A stretch of 64,000 nucleotides of DNA from JACCTU01 sp963769665 (GCA_963769665.1 CAVYMQ010000002.1:62001-126000), one strand, 5' to 3'. Shown: positions 38,893 through 47,967, counted from the first letter of the stretch. A program made the numbers and translations. The notes: a model not told the origin generated them from the sequence alone.

Positions 38893-39714
38893 ATGGCCAC
38901 GCGAACGTATCCTGTTCCGATGCCGGCTGGAGACGCTGACCGGGACAAGGCCGTCAGCCACATCAGCCGGGCCTACCCCGACCGGGTCGAAGTGCGCGGC
39001 CGCGATCTGTGCGGCGACCTGATGGGCAGGTTGAGCTTCACCGAGTACTTCCACCTGCTGCTCACCGGGCGCGAGCCGACCGACGACCAGCGCTTCTTCC
39101 TCGACCTGCTGCTCGTCGCGATCGCCGAGCACGGGCTGATGCCGAGCAACATCGCCGCGCGCATGACGCTCGCCGCCGATCCGGAGTCGCTCCAGGGCGC
39201 GGTCGCGGCGGGGATCCTCGGCGCCGGGCCGGTCGTCCTCGGCACGTCGGAGTCCTGCGCACGGCTGCTCGAGGAAGCGCAGAAGGAGGTGGCGGCCGGC
39301 GGCGCACCTGCGACCGTCGCAGGTGACTTCGCGCGAGCGATTCATTCCGTGGGCGGCAAGGTGCCTGGTTTCGGTCATCCGGTGCACCGTCCGCTCGACC
39401 CTCGTGCCGAGCGGATTCTCGTGCTCGCCGACTCGCGTGACGTGAGCGGGCCGCACGTTCTGCTTGCGCGCGCGTTGCGCGAGTCGGTCGCGGAGGTCTG
39501 GGAGAAGCCGCTCGCGATGAACGTCGCGATGCCGATTGCGGCGGTGATGCTCGACCTCGGCTTCTCGACCGACGTCGTGAAGTCCGTGCCCATTCTCGCG
39601 CGCACGGCCGGGTTGCTCGCGCACCTCGCCGAGGAGCAGGAGCGGCCGCTCGGCTTTCGGCTGGCAGCGGCGGCGGAGGAGGCGGTCGAGTACGAGCCCG
39701 ATGCTCGCGCCTGA
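38893..39714 (+). CDS. citryl-CoA lyase / citrate-synthase-like protein
   Basis: 273 aa from ATG 38893; an in-frame ATG at 38920 lies six bases after TATCCT and is probably the real (leaderless) start. Citrate-synthase fold, short form: LMGRLSFTEYFHLLLTGREP near the start, G-F-G-H-P-V-H near 165 with the catalytic His, and a late F-R-L-A-A-A. About 250-270 aa fits stand-alone citryl-CoA-lyase-type proteins rather than 370-430-aa citrate synthases. Followed by an acyl-CoA ligase with a 14-bp overlap, suggesting work on a CoA thioester. Confidence 0.8.
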   Translation: MATRTYPVPMPAGDADRDKAVSHISRAYPDRVEVRGRDLCGDLMGRLSFTEYFHLLLTGREPTDDQRFFLDLLLVAIAEHGLMPSNIAARMTLAADPESLQGAVAAGILGAGPVVLGTSESCARLLEEAQKEVAAGGAPATVAGDFARAIHSVGGKVPGFGHPVHRPLDPRAERILVLADSRDVSGPHVLLARALRESVAEVWEKPLAMNVAMPIAAVMLDLGFSTDVVKSVPILARTAGLLAHLAEEQERPLGFRLAAAAEEAVEYEPDARA

Positions 39715-41005
39715 AGTCGAGAGCCGCCCGTGGGCGGAGCAGCTCGGGGTCGACGCTGCGAGCTACCGCACGCAACTCGCCTATCTCTTCGAGCGCTCGG
39801 CGTTCTACCGCGCGAAGCTGACCGCTGCAGGGTTCGACTCCGACGATGCCGCGGGCGGGCTCGAGGAGATCGCACAGCTGCCGCTCACCGAGAAGCACGA
39901 GCTTCGCGCGACATGCACGCCCGACAACCCAATCGGCGCGCACCTCTGCGCGACACCGACCGAGATCGTGCGCATCTACTCGACGAGCGGCACGACGGGA
40001 AGGCCGAGCTACGTTCCGCTCATGGCCGGGGACCTCGACAACTGGGTAACCGGCTCGGCTCGCAGCTACGCAGCCTCCGGCGTGGCGGCCGGCCAGCGAA
40101 TCGTCTCCACGTACAACGCCGGGCCGTTCGTGGCAGGGGCGGCGCTCGCCTCGTTCGAGCGCATCGGGCTCACGCACGTTCCGGTGGGGACCGGGAACAC
40201 CGAGCGCCTGATGCTCGCCGTCGAGCTCCTCAGACCGGACGCCGTGGTGCTGACGCCCTCGTATGCCGCGTACCTCGTCGAGTGGGCTGCGGAGCGGAGC
40301 GTCGAGCTTCGAGAGTCGAGCGTCGCGCGCGTGCTCGTCGCCGGCGAGCCCGGCGGCGGTGAGCCTGCGTTCCGCTCGAAGCTCGAGGAAGGCTGGGGCG
40401 CGCAGGTCACCGAGGCGATGGGGATCGGCGACATCGGTGTGTCGCTGTGGGGTGAGTGCGAAGAGCGGGACGGCATGCACCTGGGAGCGCGCGGTTTCGT
40501 GCACCCCGAGTTGATCGACCCCGAGACGGGCGCCGCGATCGCGTTGGAGGACGGCGCTACGGGCGAGCTCGTGTTGACCCACCTTCAGCACCGCGCGGCG
40601 CCGCTTCTGCGCTTCCGCACGCGTGATCACGTGCAGATGCGAATGAGCCCGTGTGCGTGCGGTCGCACGGGGCCGCGCGTGCGGTGCATCGGCCGGACCG
40701 ACGACATGCTCATCGTCCGCGGCGTCAACGTCTTCCCATCGGCGATTCGTGAGGTAGTGAGCGCGTTCGCTCCGGCTGTGAGTGGTCACATCGTCGTCAA
40801 GCCGGTGACGCGGGGCGTGCAGCAGCAGCCGCCGCTTCCCGTGAGCGTCGAGCTCGCGCAGGGTGCGGCAGGAGACGACGCGCTCGCGGACGCGATTCGG
40901 CAACGGCTGCGAGAGGCGCTCGTCGTCCAGACGCGCGTCGAGCTCGTGGCGTGGGGGAGCCTCGAGCGCAGCGAGTACAAGTCGAAGCTGGTCGAGCACT
41001 CGTGA
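39701..41005 (+). CDS. phenylacetate-CoA-ligase-family enzyme
   Basis: 434 aa, PaaK-type adenylate-forming enzyme. Conserved ATP loop YSTSGTTGRPSYVPL near residue 90, EAMGIGDIG adenine-binding region, GELVLTHL, a C-A-C-G-R-T-G-P zinc/turn segment and IGRTDDMLIVRGVNVFPSAI near 330. Activates an aryl or short carboxylic acid with ATP and CoA. Middle gene of a three-gene plus-strand operon; the acid could be a substrate or product of the neighbouring citryl-CoA-lyase-like enzyme. Confidence 0.88.
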   Translation: MLAPEVESRPWAEQLGVDAASYRTQLAYLFERSAFYRAKLTAAGFDSDDAAGGLEEIAQLPLTEKHELRATCTPDNPIGAHLCATPTEIVRIYSTSGTTGRPSYVPLMAGDLDNWVTGSARSYAASGVAAGQRIVSTYNAGPFVAGAALASFERIGLTHVPVGTGNTERLMLAVELLRPDAVVLTPSYAAYLVEWAAERSVELRESSVARVLVAGEPGGGEPAFRSKLEEGWGAQVTEAMGIGDIGVSLWGECEERDGMHLGARGFVHPELIDPETGAAIALEDGATGELVLTHLQHRAAPLLRFRTRDHVQMRMSPCACGRTGPRVRCIGRTDDMLIVRGVNVFPSAIREVVSAFAPAVSGHIVVKPVTRGVQQQPPLPVSVELAQGAAGDDALADAIRQRLREALVVQTRVELVAWGSLERSEYKSKLVEHS

Positions 41006-42033
41006 GCGGCGTTCTGCTCACGTCGGTCGTCGGGAGCTATCCCCAGCCCGACTGGCTGATCGACCGGGAGCGGCTCGGCGACCGGCTCCCGCCGCGAGTA
41101 CGAGCTCGTGAGCTGTGGCGCGTCGAGGAGGCGTACCTCGAGGAGGCGCAGGACGATGCGACCCGCATCGCCGTGCGAGACATGGAGCGCGCCGGCGTCG
41201 ACGTGATCACGGACGGCGAGATGCGCAGGGAGAGCTACTCCAACCGGTTCGCGACGGCACTCGACGGTGTCGACCTCGATCAGCCCGGTGTCGCGCTCGA
41301 CCGCACGGGTCACGAGAATCCCGTTCCGCGAGTGGTCGGCCCGATCCGCCGCACCCGACCGGTCGAGGTTCGAGACGTCGAGTTCCTCCGCTCGATCACC
41401 GACCGCCGGATCAAGATCACGGTGCCGGGGCCGTTCACGATGACGCAGCAGGCGCAGAACGACCACTACGATGACGATCGGAGCCTCGCGCTCGCCTACG
41501 CGGAAGCGGTCAACGAGGAGCTCCAGGATCTCAAGGCGGCCGGCGCCGACGTCGTGCAGATCGACGAGCCGTATCTCCAGGCGCGACCGGAGCCCGCGCG
41601 CGAGTACGCACTCGAGGCGATCAACCGCGCGCTCGACGGGATCGAGGGGGAGACGGTTCTCCACACCTGCTTCGGCTACGCGCACATCGTCCACGAGCGG
41701 CTTCCCGGCTATCCGTTCCTCCGCGAGCTCGCGCAGTGCGACGCGACGCACGTCTCGCTCGAAGCTGCGCAGCCGAACCTCGATCCCGAGTTGTTGCGCG
41801 ACCTTGCCGACAAGACGATCGTGCTGGGCGTCCTCGATCTCGGCTCGAGCACTGTCGAGACGTCGCACGTCGTCGCCGACCGGATCCGTCGAGCGCTCAC
41901 GGTGCTGCCGCCGGAGCGGCTCGTGCTCGCGCCCGACTGCGGGATGAAGTACCTCTCGCGCGAGACGGCGTTCCGCAAGCTCGAGGCGATGGTCGAGGGC
42001 GCACGCGTCGTGCGCGAAGAGCTGGGCCTCTAA
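41002..42033 (+). CDS. MetE-like / cobalamin-independent methyltransferase-family protein
   Basis: 343 aa from GTG 41002 (GTGA overlap). UROD/MetE-like barrel equal to the C-terminal half of MetE: SVVGSYPQPDW start, DMERAGVDVITDGEMRRESY, VQIDEPYLQARPE, zinc ligands in V-L-H-T-C-F-G (near 218) and A-P-D-C-G-M-K (near 311). Stand-alone members include methionine synthases and alkyl-group-transfer enzymes such as epoxyalkane:coenzyme M transferase. The operon context with CoA-ester enzymes favours a catabolic role, but this is inference. Confidence 0.85.
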   Translation: MSGVLLTSVVGSYPQPDWLIDRERLGDRLPPRVRARELWRVEEAYLEEAQDDATRIAVRDMERAGVDVITDGEMRRESYSNRFATALDGVDLDQPGVALDRTGHENPVPRVVGPIRRTRPVEVRDVEFLRSITDRRIKITVPGPFTMTQQAQNDHYDDDRSLALAYAEAVNEELQDLKAAGADVVQIDEPYLQARPEPAREYALEAINRALDGIEGETVLHTCFGYAHIVHERLPGYPFLRELAQCDATHVSLEAAQPNLDPELLRDLADKTIVLGVLDLGSSTVETSHVVADRIRRALTVLPPERLVLAPDCGMKYLSRETAFRKLEAMVEGARVVREELGL

Positions 42034-42164
42034 CAGCTCGTACCTCGTTCGAGGGGTTTTCCCCGCGGACGCCGACTCAGGGGCCATACTGGGAAGACGG
42101 TGTTTCGCTGCGGCTCACCGTGTGATTCAGATGAGTCCGCAACAGCGAGAGGAGCCGTAGCGAG

Positions 42165-43454
42165 ATGCCGACCTGGACGACTTGGGTTCTCGTCGGGATC
42201 GTGCTGTGGCTCGGCATCTTCATCCTTCTCGGGATCTTCGCCGGAGCGTTGATCGCCGTCGGCCGCGGCGGCGCCGACCGCGCCGAGCGGGCCAGCGCGC
42301 TGAGCTCAGCAGCTTCGAGGCGCTCGCGAAGATCGCCGATCGCCTCAGTCATCTCGCCCGAGCTCGACCGGGAGCGAGTCCTCGTGGTCGACGACGACCC
42401 CGGCCTTCGGTTGCTCCTGCGCACGACGCTGCCGGCGAGCGAGTTCCACGTCGAGGAGGCGGATTCGGCCGAAGCTGCCAAGGAGACCGCCAAGTTCTTT
42501 CGCCCGGAAGTCGTCATCCTCGACATCGGCCTTCGCGGGCAGGACGGGCTCGCGTTCTGCCGCGAGCTCAAGCGTTCCGCGCGTTCGCCCCACGTGATCC
42601 TGCTCACCGGCGCCGACATCGACGGCGAGCGGCTTCGCAGCGCGGGGGCCGACGCGTGGTTGCGGAAGCCGTTCAGCCCGGTCGAGCTGCTCATGCTCGT
42701 GGACAAGGTCAGCCACGAGACCAGCCTGGTCGACGCCGGTGCGTCGGCGTCGGCAGATGAGCAACTCCTGATCTACGCGCGTGACCTCAGCCGCGTCGTC
42801 GAGGTCGAGCGAGGGCAGCGCCGGCTCCTGCAGCACGCCTACCGCCAGACCGTGACTGCACTCTCCGACGCACTCGAAGCCAAGGACCGGTCGACGGGTC
42901 AGCACGGTCGCCGCGTGCAACGGTACGGGCTCGAGCTCGCTGCGGCGTACGACGAGTCGCTGGTCGCCGACCCCAGCCTCGAATACGGGTTCCTGCTCCA
43001 CGACGTCGGTAAGATCGGAATCCCGGAGACGATTCTCCGCAAGCCGGGTCCGCTCGACGACACCGAGCGGCGGCTGATGCAGCGTCATCCGCTGCTGGGC
43101 GTCGAGATTCTCGACGGCATTCCGCTCCTCGAGGGAGCAGGGCTCGAGGTCGTGCGCTCGCACCACGAGCGCTGGGACGGCAGGGGCTACCCGGACGGTC
43201 TCGCAGGCGAGGAGATTCCGGTGGCCGCCCGCATCTTCGCGCTCGCCGACGCGCTCGACGCGATCACCACCGATCGCCCGTACCGCAAGCGGCTCTCCTG
43301 GGAGACCGCGATCGACGAGATCCTCGGAAACAGCAACTCGCAGTTTCGACCCCGGCGTGGTCGCGGCGTTCGCGCTGCGCGAGAGCAGGCTCAGGCAGAT
43401 CGCCGCGGAGCTGACCGAACGCGCCGCGTGAGCCTGGCTACTCGAGTGCGCTGA
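42165..43454 (+). CDS. membrane-anchored REC - HD-GYP protein, C-terminus frameshifted
   Basis: 429 aa. One N-terminal membrane helix (8-32), basic linker, receiver domain with phospho-acceptor D120 (VVILDIGLRG) and Lys168 (LRKPFS), then HD-GYP: H279-D280 in LLHDVGKIGIP, HHERWDGRGYPDGL at 333-346 and ADALDAITTDRPYRK. HD-GYP domains degrade cyclic di-GMP. After N-S-N-S-Q-F an extra T in TTT (43344-43346) throws the frame: in the other frame F-D-P-G-V-V-A-A-F-A-L-R-E continues naturally to a stop at 43431. Confidence 0.88.
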   Translation: MPTWTTWVLVGIVLWLGIFILLGIFAGALIAVGRGGADRAERASALSSAASRRSRRSPIASVISPELDRERVLVVDDDPGLRLLLRTTLPASEFHVEEADSAEAAKETAKFFRPEVVILDIGLRGQDGLAFCRELKRSARSPHVILLTGADIDGERLRSAGADAWLRKPFSPVELLMLVDKVSHETSLVDAGASASADEQLLIYARDLSRVVEVERGQRRLLQHAYRQTVTALSDALEAKDRSTGQHGRRVQRYGLELAAAYDESLVADPSLEYGFLLHDVGKIGIPETILRKPGPLDDTERRLMQRHPLLGVEILDGIPLLEGAGLEVVRSHHERWDGRGYPDGLAGEEIPVAARIFALADALDAITTDRPYRKRLSWETAIDEILGNSNSQFRPRRGRGVRAAREQAQADRRGADRTRRVSLATRVR

Positions 43455-44169
43455 TCGCGAACGCGATCGCGAACCCGAGCGTCGTCGCGAGCCCGACGAG
43501 CTTCCCGCCGTGATCGAACGCCTCCGGCATCATCGTGTCGGCGAGCATCGTCAGGATTGCCCCGGCCGCGAACGAGAGCACGAACGCGATCGCCGACCCG
43601 CTCGCGTCGTCGAAGAAGACATAGCCGGCGAGCGACGACAACGCGGTTACCAACGCGACGAGCAGCCAGAGCACGATCGTGTTTCGGCGGCTCCAGCCCG
43701 CGCGCGTCAGGCCGCTGGTCGCCGCGATCGCCTCCGGAAGGTTCGAGAGGAACACCGCGGCCAGCATCGCGGCACTGACGACGCCTCCCTGGACGATCGT
43801 CAGGCCCAGCACGATCGACTCGGGGATCCCGTCCAGCACGATTCCGAGGAGGATCGCCAGCGGAGAGCCCGAGGCCTGCTCACCGGACGAGCTCTTTCGG
43901 TTGTCACCGCCGTAGCGGTCGATCAACGTGTCGCCGACGAAGAACGTGGCCGCGCCGGCGAAGAGGCCGAGCGGGACCGCCCAGGGCCCATCTGCCGTGA
44001 CAAAGGCCTCGCTGACGAGCTCGTACGCCACCGCCGAGATGAGCACCCCGGCTCCGAACGCCATCACGAGGCCGAGGAGCCGAACGCTTACGGGCGTGAA
44101 CATCGCGATCAGCGCGCCGAGGACGAGCGACGAGCCCGCGACGGCACCCCAGAAGAGTGCGGCCCCCAT
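43438..44169 (-). CDS. ZIP-family metal transporter-like protein
   Basis: 243 aa, eight hydrophobic helices. The two metal-site helices read L-D-G-I-P-E-S-I-V-L-G and F-L-S-N-L-P-E-A-I-A-A: the P-E pairs of the ZIP fold are kept, but the His of HNxPEG is Asp and the HxxxPHE histidines are lost. A Ser/Gly-rich cytoplasmic loop lies between helices 3 and 4. Such members may move other divalent ions or work differently. Convergent with the HD-GYP gene. Confidence 0.85.
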   Translation of the reverse strand: MGAALFWGAVAGSSLVLGALIAMFTPVSVRLLGLVMAFGAGVLISAVAYELVSEAFVTADGPWAVPLGLFAGAATFFVGDTLIDRYGGDNRKSSSGEQASGSPLAILLGIVLDGIPESIVLGLTIVQGGVVSAAMLAAVFLSNLPEAIAATSGLTRAGWSRRNTIVLWLLVALVTALSSLAGYVFFDDASGSAIAFVLSFAAGAILTMLADTMMPEAFDHGGKLVGLATTLGFAIAFAISALE

Positions 44170-44239
44170 TACGGGTTCCGGCGTCCAGACTCGGTCGGCG
44201 ACGCAAACAGGCGCTCAGTATCGCCCGGAAGCGCACGCG

Positions 44240-44251
44240 TAGGATCACGTC
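44240..44251 (+). promoter_or_regulatory. -10 box TAGGAT placed for a leaderless start
   Basis: TAGGAT (44240-44245) is followed by six bases and then the GTG start of the squalene/phytoene synthase gene, so transcription should begin on the start codon. No Shine-Dalgarno is present. Confidence 0.5.
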
Positions 44252-45124
44252 GTGTCCCGAGCCGAGGCCCTGCCTTTGTCAGCGCGCGAACCGGCAGCGG
44301 CCTATGCGACCTGCCGGCGCATGCTTCGGAGGCACGACCCGACCTACTACCTCGCGGTTTCCCGGCTTCCGAAACAGAAACGCTCAGCTGTGTACGCGCT
44401 CTACGGCTTCGTTCGGGGCGCCGACGAGATCGTCGACGGGGCCGGCTCCGACCTTCGACCGGACGAGCGCCGCGCGGCACTCGACGAGTGGCAGGGCGAG
44501 CTCGAGCGCGGGGTGACGACCGGAGTGTCGGACCACCCGGTGATCGCCGCCCTCGTCCACGCTGCGGACGCGCATCAGCTTCCTGTCGAGGAGCTTCGGC
44601 CGTACATGGCGTCGATGCGGATGGACTGCGGGCGTCTGAGGATTCAGACGCGGGAGGAGCTCGAGCGCTACATGGACGGTAGCGGCGCGTCGGTTGGCCG
44701 GATCATGGCGGTCATCCTCGGAGCACCGAACGAGAGTAAGCGCCTCGGGCGTCTTGGCGTCGCCTTCCAGCTGACGAACTTCCTGCGCGACCTGCGCGAG
44801 GACTACGCGCTCGATCGGATCTACCTGCCGGCGGACGAACGCGAACGGCACGGCGTGGGCGAAGGCGACCTCGCGGCTGACTCCGCGAGCCCTGCGCTCA
44901 GGGAGCTCGTTGCGGCGGACGTTCGGCGCGCACGCGAGTTGTTCCTCGAGACGACGCCGGAGCTGCTCACGGCGATCCCGTCGGCGAGAAGAGGGATCAG
45001 CCTCGCGCGGGCGGTCTACTGCGCCGTCCTCGACCGGATCGAGCGGAACGGCTACGACGTGCTCGGGCGGGCGAGCAGACCGCGCATCGTCGACTTGGCG
45101 CGCGTCGCGGTGAGCTCGCGGTGA
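44252..45124 (+). CDS. squalene/phytoene synthase family protein
   Basis: 290 aa. Head-to-head prenyl synthase: first aspartate motif G-A-D-E-I-V-D near 54, the YMDGSGASVGRIMA segment, and second motif LRDLREDYALDRIYLP near 178 with D-x3-D. Condenses two prenyl diphosphates (C15 or C20) for hopanoids or carotenoids. Stop overlaps the following flavoprotein start by GTGA, so the pair makes one pathway step set. Confidence 0.9.
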   Translation: MSRAEALPLSAREPAAAYATCRRMLRRHDPTYYLAVSRLPKQKRSAVYALYGFVRGADEIVDGAGSDLRPDERRAALDEWQGELERGVTTGVSDHPVIAALVHAADAHQLPVEELRPYMASMRMDCGRLRIQTREELERYMDGSGASVGRIMAVILGAPNESKRLGRLGVAFQLTNFLRDLREDYALDRIYLPADERERHGVGEGDLAADSASPALRELVAADVRRARELFLETTPELLTAIPSARRGISLARAVYCAVLDRIERNGYDVLGRASRPRIVDLARVAVSSR

Positions 45125-46353
45125 GCCGGCGCCCCGAGCAGCAGCTCGTCGACGAGCACGCCGACGTCGTCGTCTGCGGCGCGAGCTTCGCCGGGCTCGC
45201 GGTCGCGCGCGAGCTCGCGGGCACGGGAGCCGACGTGCTCGTCCTCGACCGCGAGGAGATCGGCGCGCATCCGACTTCGGCCTGTGCGGCGCCGATGCCC
45301 TGGCTCGAGGCGCTCGGGCTCGAGAGCTCGGTGAAGCAGGAGCTTCCGTTCATGCGCTTCACGACCCCGCACGGGTCCTCTCGCGTCCGGCTCCCGTGGA
45401 GTTGGGGTGCCTTTGACTACGCGGAGCTCTGCAAGTTGTTGTGGGCCCAGTCGGACGCGCGCTTCGAGCGCGCGCTCGTGAAGGGTCGCGTCGACGGCGG
45501 CGTGCGCACCGATCGCGGAGTCGTCACTGCCCCGCTTGTCGTCGACGCCCTCGGCTGGCGCCGCGTGCTCGGGTCGCGGCCGTTCACGGGGACCGGAGGT
45601 CCGCTCACGCGGGGGCTCGAGGTCCATCCGCACGGCGAGGGCGACGAGCTCGACGTTGTCCTCGACCGGTCGCTGCTGCGGCGTGGCTACTCCTGGCGCG
45701 TGCCCGCGGGCGACGAGCTGCGTGTCGGCGCGGGCTCGTACGACCCGCGCGTCGCGGTCAAGCAACCGACGGCCGACATCGCCAAGCGTTTCGGCGTGCC
45801 GACGGTGCGCCACCAGGGAAACCTCATCCCGCATCGGCTGCGGCCGGCCGCCGAGAACGGGTGCTTCTTCGTCGGAGACTCGTCCGGACACTGCTTCGCA
45901 CTCTCGGCTGAGGGGATCCGCGGCGCGTTCTACTTCGGGATCGCGTGCGGTCGCGAGCTCCGCAGCGTGCTGGCCGGCGACGCGACCATGGACCAGGCGC
46001 TCGCGTCCTACAGCGCGTTCAGCGCGCGCCATCGCAACGGGTTCTGGATCACGTACCTGCTGCAGCGCGTCATTCCCGAGCTCCCGCCGCGCGCGCTCAC
46101 CATCGTGATCCGGTCGCTCAGCAGTCAGCGCCTCGCCGACGCCATCTTCAACTGGTACCTCGGACTTCTGCCGCTGACGCTCGCGGCGGAGCCGCTACTT
46201 GTCGGTCTCGCCGGGCCCGAACGTCAGGACCTCGGCGTCGCTCTCGTCGGTGGGGACGATGTAGAGCGCCATCGGGCTGGAAACGGCGTTCCCGCTTCCG
46301 TACAGGTAGCGCTCGGCGACGACCTTGGTTCCGTCCGGCGCCCAGCTGGGTGA
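45121..46353 (+). CDS. FAD-dependent geranylgeranyl-reductase-like protein
   Basis: 410 aa. FAD-binding VVVCGASFAGLAVARELAGT near 17, a middle substrate domain, and the second FAD motif FFVGDSSGHCFALSAEGIRG near 258. Same family as geranylgeranyl and isoprenoid reductases, matching its operon partner, a prenyl synthase. The last 53 codons run antisense to the end of the TolB-like gene (overlap 46195-46353) and look random, so the natural stop near 46.19 kb may have been lost by mutation. Confidence 0.85.
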   Translation: MSRRPEQQLVDEHADVVVCGASFAGLAVARELAGTGADVLVLDREEIGAHPTSACAAPMPWLEALGLESSVKQELPFMRFTTPHGSSRVRLPWSWGAFDYAELCKLLWAQSDARFERALVKGRVDGGVRTDRGVVTAPLVVDALGWRRVLGSRPFTGTGGPLTRGLEVHPHGEGDELDVVLDRSLLRRGYSWRVPAGDELRVGAGSYDPRVAVKQPTADIAKRFGVPTVRHQGNLIPHRLRPAAENGCFFVGDSSGHCFALSAEGIRGAFYFGIACGRELRSVLAGDATMDQALASYSAFSARHRNGFWITYLLQRVIPELPPRALTIVIRSLSSQRLADAIFNWYLGLLPLTLAAEPLLVGLAGPERQDLGVALVGGDDVERHRAGNGVPASVQVALGDDLGSVRRPAG

Positions 46354-47127
46354 GCCGGCGTCGCCGAGCAGCGTCGTGACCGTGCGGCCGGCGAGCTCGA
46401 TCACGCACAGGCTCCCGGCGCACTGGAAGGCGATCTCGCTCCCGTCGGGTGACCAGGCGGGCTCGTAGGCCGCGCCTTCGGTCGGAAGCGTCTCACGGCG
46501 GCGGCCGTCGATCGCTGCGACGAAGAGCTCGCCGTCGCCGTTGTTGTAGGCGATGCGCTTGCCGTCCGGCGACCACGCGGGCGTCAGCTCGGACACTGCG
46601 AACACCGACCACGTGGGATCGGCCGGGTCGAGGGCGGGCTCGAGCAGGCGCCGCTCCGCACCACCGCTCCGGTTGACCACGAAGACGACGTCGGCTCCGT
46701 CCGGAGCCCTGCGGACGAACGCGATCTGCCTGCCGTCCGGCGACCAGGCCGGCGCCAGGCTCCGCTCTCCCTTCTTCTTCACGCGGACGAGCAGGCGTTC
46801 GCCCTCGCCTGTGGACGACACGAGCCGCAGACCGTCCGCGGCTTCGAACACGAGCTCTTTCCCGTCGGGTGACCACTCGGGCGCTCGGCTCCTCAGCGCG
46901 CTGCTGATGCGTCGGATGTTCGTCCCGTCGGGGTTGATCAGGAAGATCCCACCGCCGTCGCGGTTGCTCGCGAACGCGATCAGCTTCCCGTCGGGCGACC
47001 ACGCGGGGGCCGAGTCGGCTGTCTCGAACTCGACCTCGATCCCGCCCCAGGACGAGCTGGACGACCCGCAGGCGGCGAGCAGAAGCGCCGCGGCGGTGGC
47101 GGCGACCACCGTGACGATTCGGCTCAC
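46195..47127 (-). CDS. TolB-like beta-propeller lipoprotein
   Basis: 310 aa. Lipoprotein signal (VVAATAAALLLAACGSSSSS, lipid cysteine at 20). At least six repeats of A-W-S-P-D-G-K-x-I-A-F (PD40/WD40-like blades) form a beta propeller as in the C-terminal domain of TolB. Surface-anchored binding or scaffold protein. Starts with GTG 47127. Confidence 0.88.
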   Translation of the reverse strand: MSRIVTVVAATAAALLLAACGSSSSSWGGIEVEFETADSAPAWSPDGKLIAFASNRDGGGIFLINPDGTNIRRISSALRSRAPEWSPDGKELVFEAADGLRLVSSTGEGERLLVRVKKKGERSLAPAWSPDGRQIAFVRRAPDGADVVFVVNRSGGAERRLLEPALDPADPTWSVFAVSELTPAWSPDGKRIAYNNGDGELFVAAIDGRRRETLPTEGAAYEPAWSPDGSEIAFQCAGSLCVIELAGRTVTTLLGDAGSPSWAPDGTKVVAERYLYGSGNAVSSPMALYIVPTDESDAEVLTFGPGETDK

Positions 47128-47209
47128 GAACGACGTAGACGCAGAAACCAGCAGTCTTGTTAGCAGTCGGCGGTTCCATCAGATCCGACGATCGCCCTAG
47201 CGGTCTCGC

Positions 47210-47962
47210 TCAGTTCGTGATCGTGACCGGCACGCCGGGGCTGATGCGGTGCACCAGCCAGCGCATCGTGGCGTTGGCGAGCCGAACGCAGCCGTGCGAG
47301 ACGGCGGTACCGAGCACGCCGCCGACGTTCGAGAGACCGTGCAGGCCGATCTGGCCCGGGCCGCCGTTGAACTCCTGCAACGCGTTGGAGCGTGCGCTCA
47401 GAGCCAACGCGAACGGGGCGCCGGCATCGCGGGCTTTCAGCTTGATCACCTCTTCGACGAAGAAGGTGCCGTGCGGAGTGGGCGTGGATGCCTTGCCGAC
47501 GATCGCCTTGTCGGATCGCACGATGCGGCCGTTCCGGTAGACGAGCACGCGTCGGCTCGAGGTCTTGACGACGATGTGCCACTTGGTCGTCATCGCGACG
47601 GTGGAGACCCGCTTGATCCAGCCCGTGCGCCCGTTCGGGCGGCCGGGAAGGCGGACCAACATCCACGCGGCGTTCGCACCGGTGCCGTCACCGACGACCG
47701 GGAGCACTGTCCGCACACCCGTGAGCGGCCGGTTGGCCCGGAACAGCTCGATCCGTGTCGACTCTTGGCCGGGCTCCAGGAACGCTGCGTGCGCCGTGCG
47801 AAGTGCCACCAGCCGCTGGGCCGGCTTGATCGCAGTCGGTGAGAGGGAGTGAGCCGGAGCCGTTGCCGTCCACCATGCGGTCAACAGCAGGAACGCCACG
47901 AGGACTGTGAGCCTTGACGAGTGGGCGGCGAAGCCGCCCACTCGTCGTTGGTAGCTCTCCAC
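47210..47962 (-). CDS. L,D-transpeptidase (YkuD)
   Basis: 250 aa from GTG 47962. Exported: hydrophobic RLTVLVAFLLLTAWW signal. SH3-like region (W-M-L-V-R-L-P-x-R-P-N-G-R-T-G-W-I) followed by a YkuD domain (VVKTSSRRVLVYRNGRIV, T-P-T-P-H-G-T-F-F, IGLHG) with the catalytic S-H-G-C-V-R-L. Makes 3-3 crosslinks in peptidoglycan. A 12-bp hairpin (47918-47944) lies within the codons just before the hydrophobic core, directly after the DUF3494 gene. Confidence 0.9.
   Translation of the reverse strand: MESYQRRVGGFAAHSSRLTVLVAFLLLTAWWTATAPAHSLSPTAIKPAQRLVALRTAHAAFLEPGQESTRIELFRANRPLTGVRTVLPVVGDGTGANAAWMLVRLPGRPNGRTGWIKRVSTVAMTTKWHIVVKTSSRRVLVYRNGRIVRSDKAIVGKASTPTPHGTFFVEEVIKLKARDAGAPFALALSARSNALQEFNGGPGQIGLHGLSNVGGVLGTAVSHGCVRLANATMRWLVHRISPGVPVTITN
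47918..47944 (-). terminator. hairpin inside the L,D-transpeptidase signal region
   Basis: CGAGTGGGCGGC (47918-47929) and its exact complement (47933-47944), loop of three. It is 24 bp past the DUF3494 stop, so it would terminate that transcript although it is also coding sequence. Confidence 0.6.
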
Positions 47963-47967
47963 GTCGA

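Noticed and set aside
42050..42064. terminator GGGG-TTTT-CCCC after the MetE-like gene
   Set aside because: Only a four-base stem; too weak to call as a terminator.
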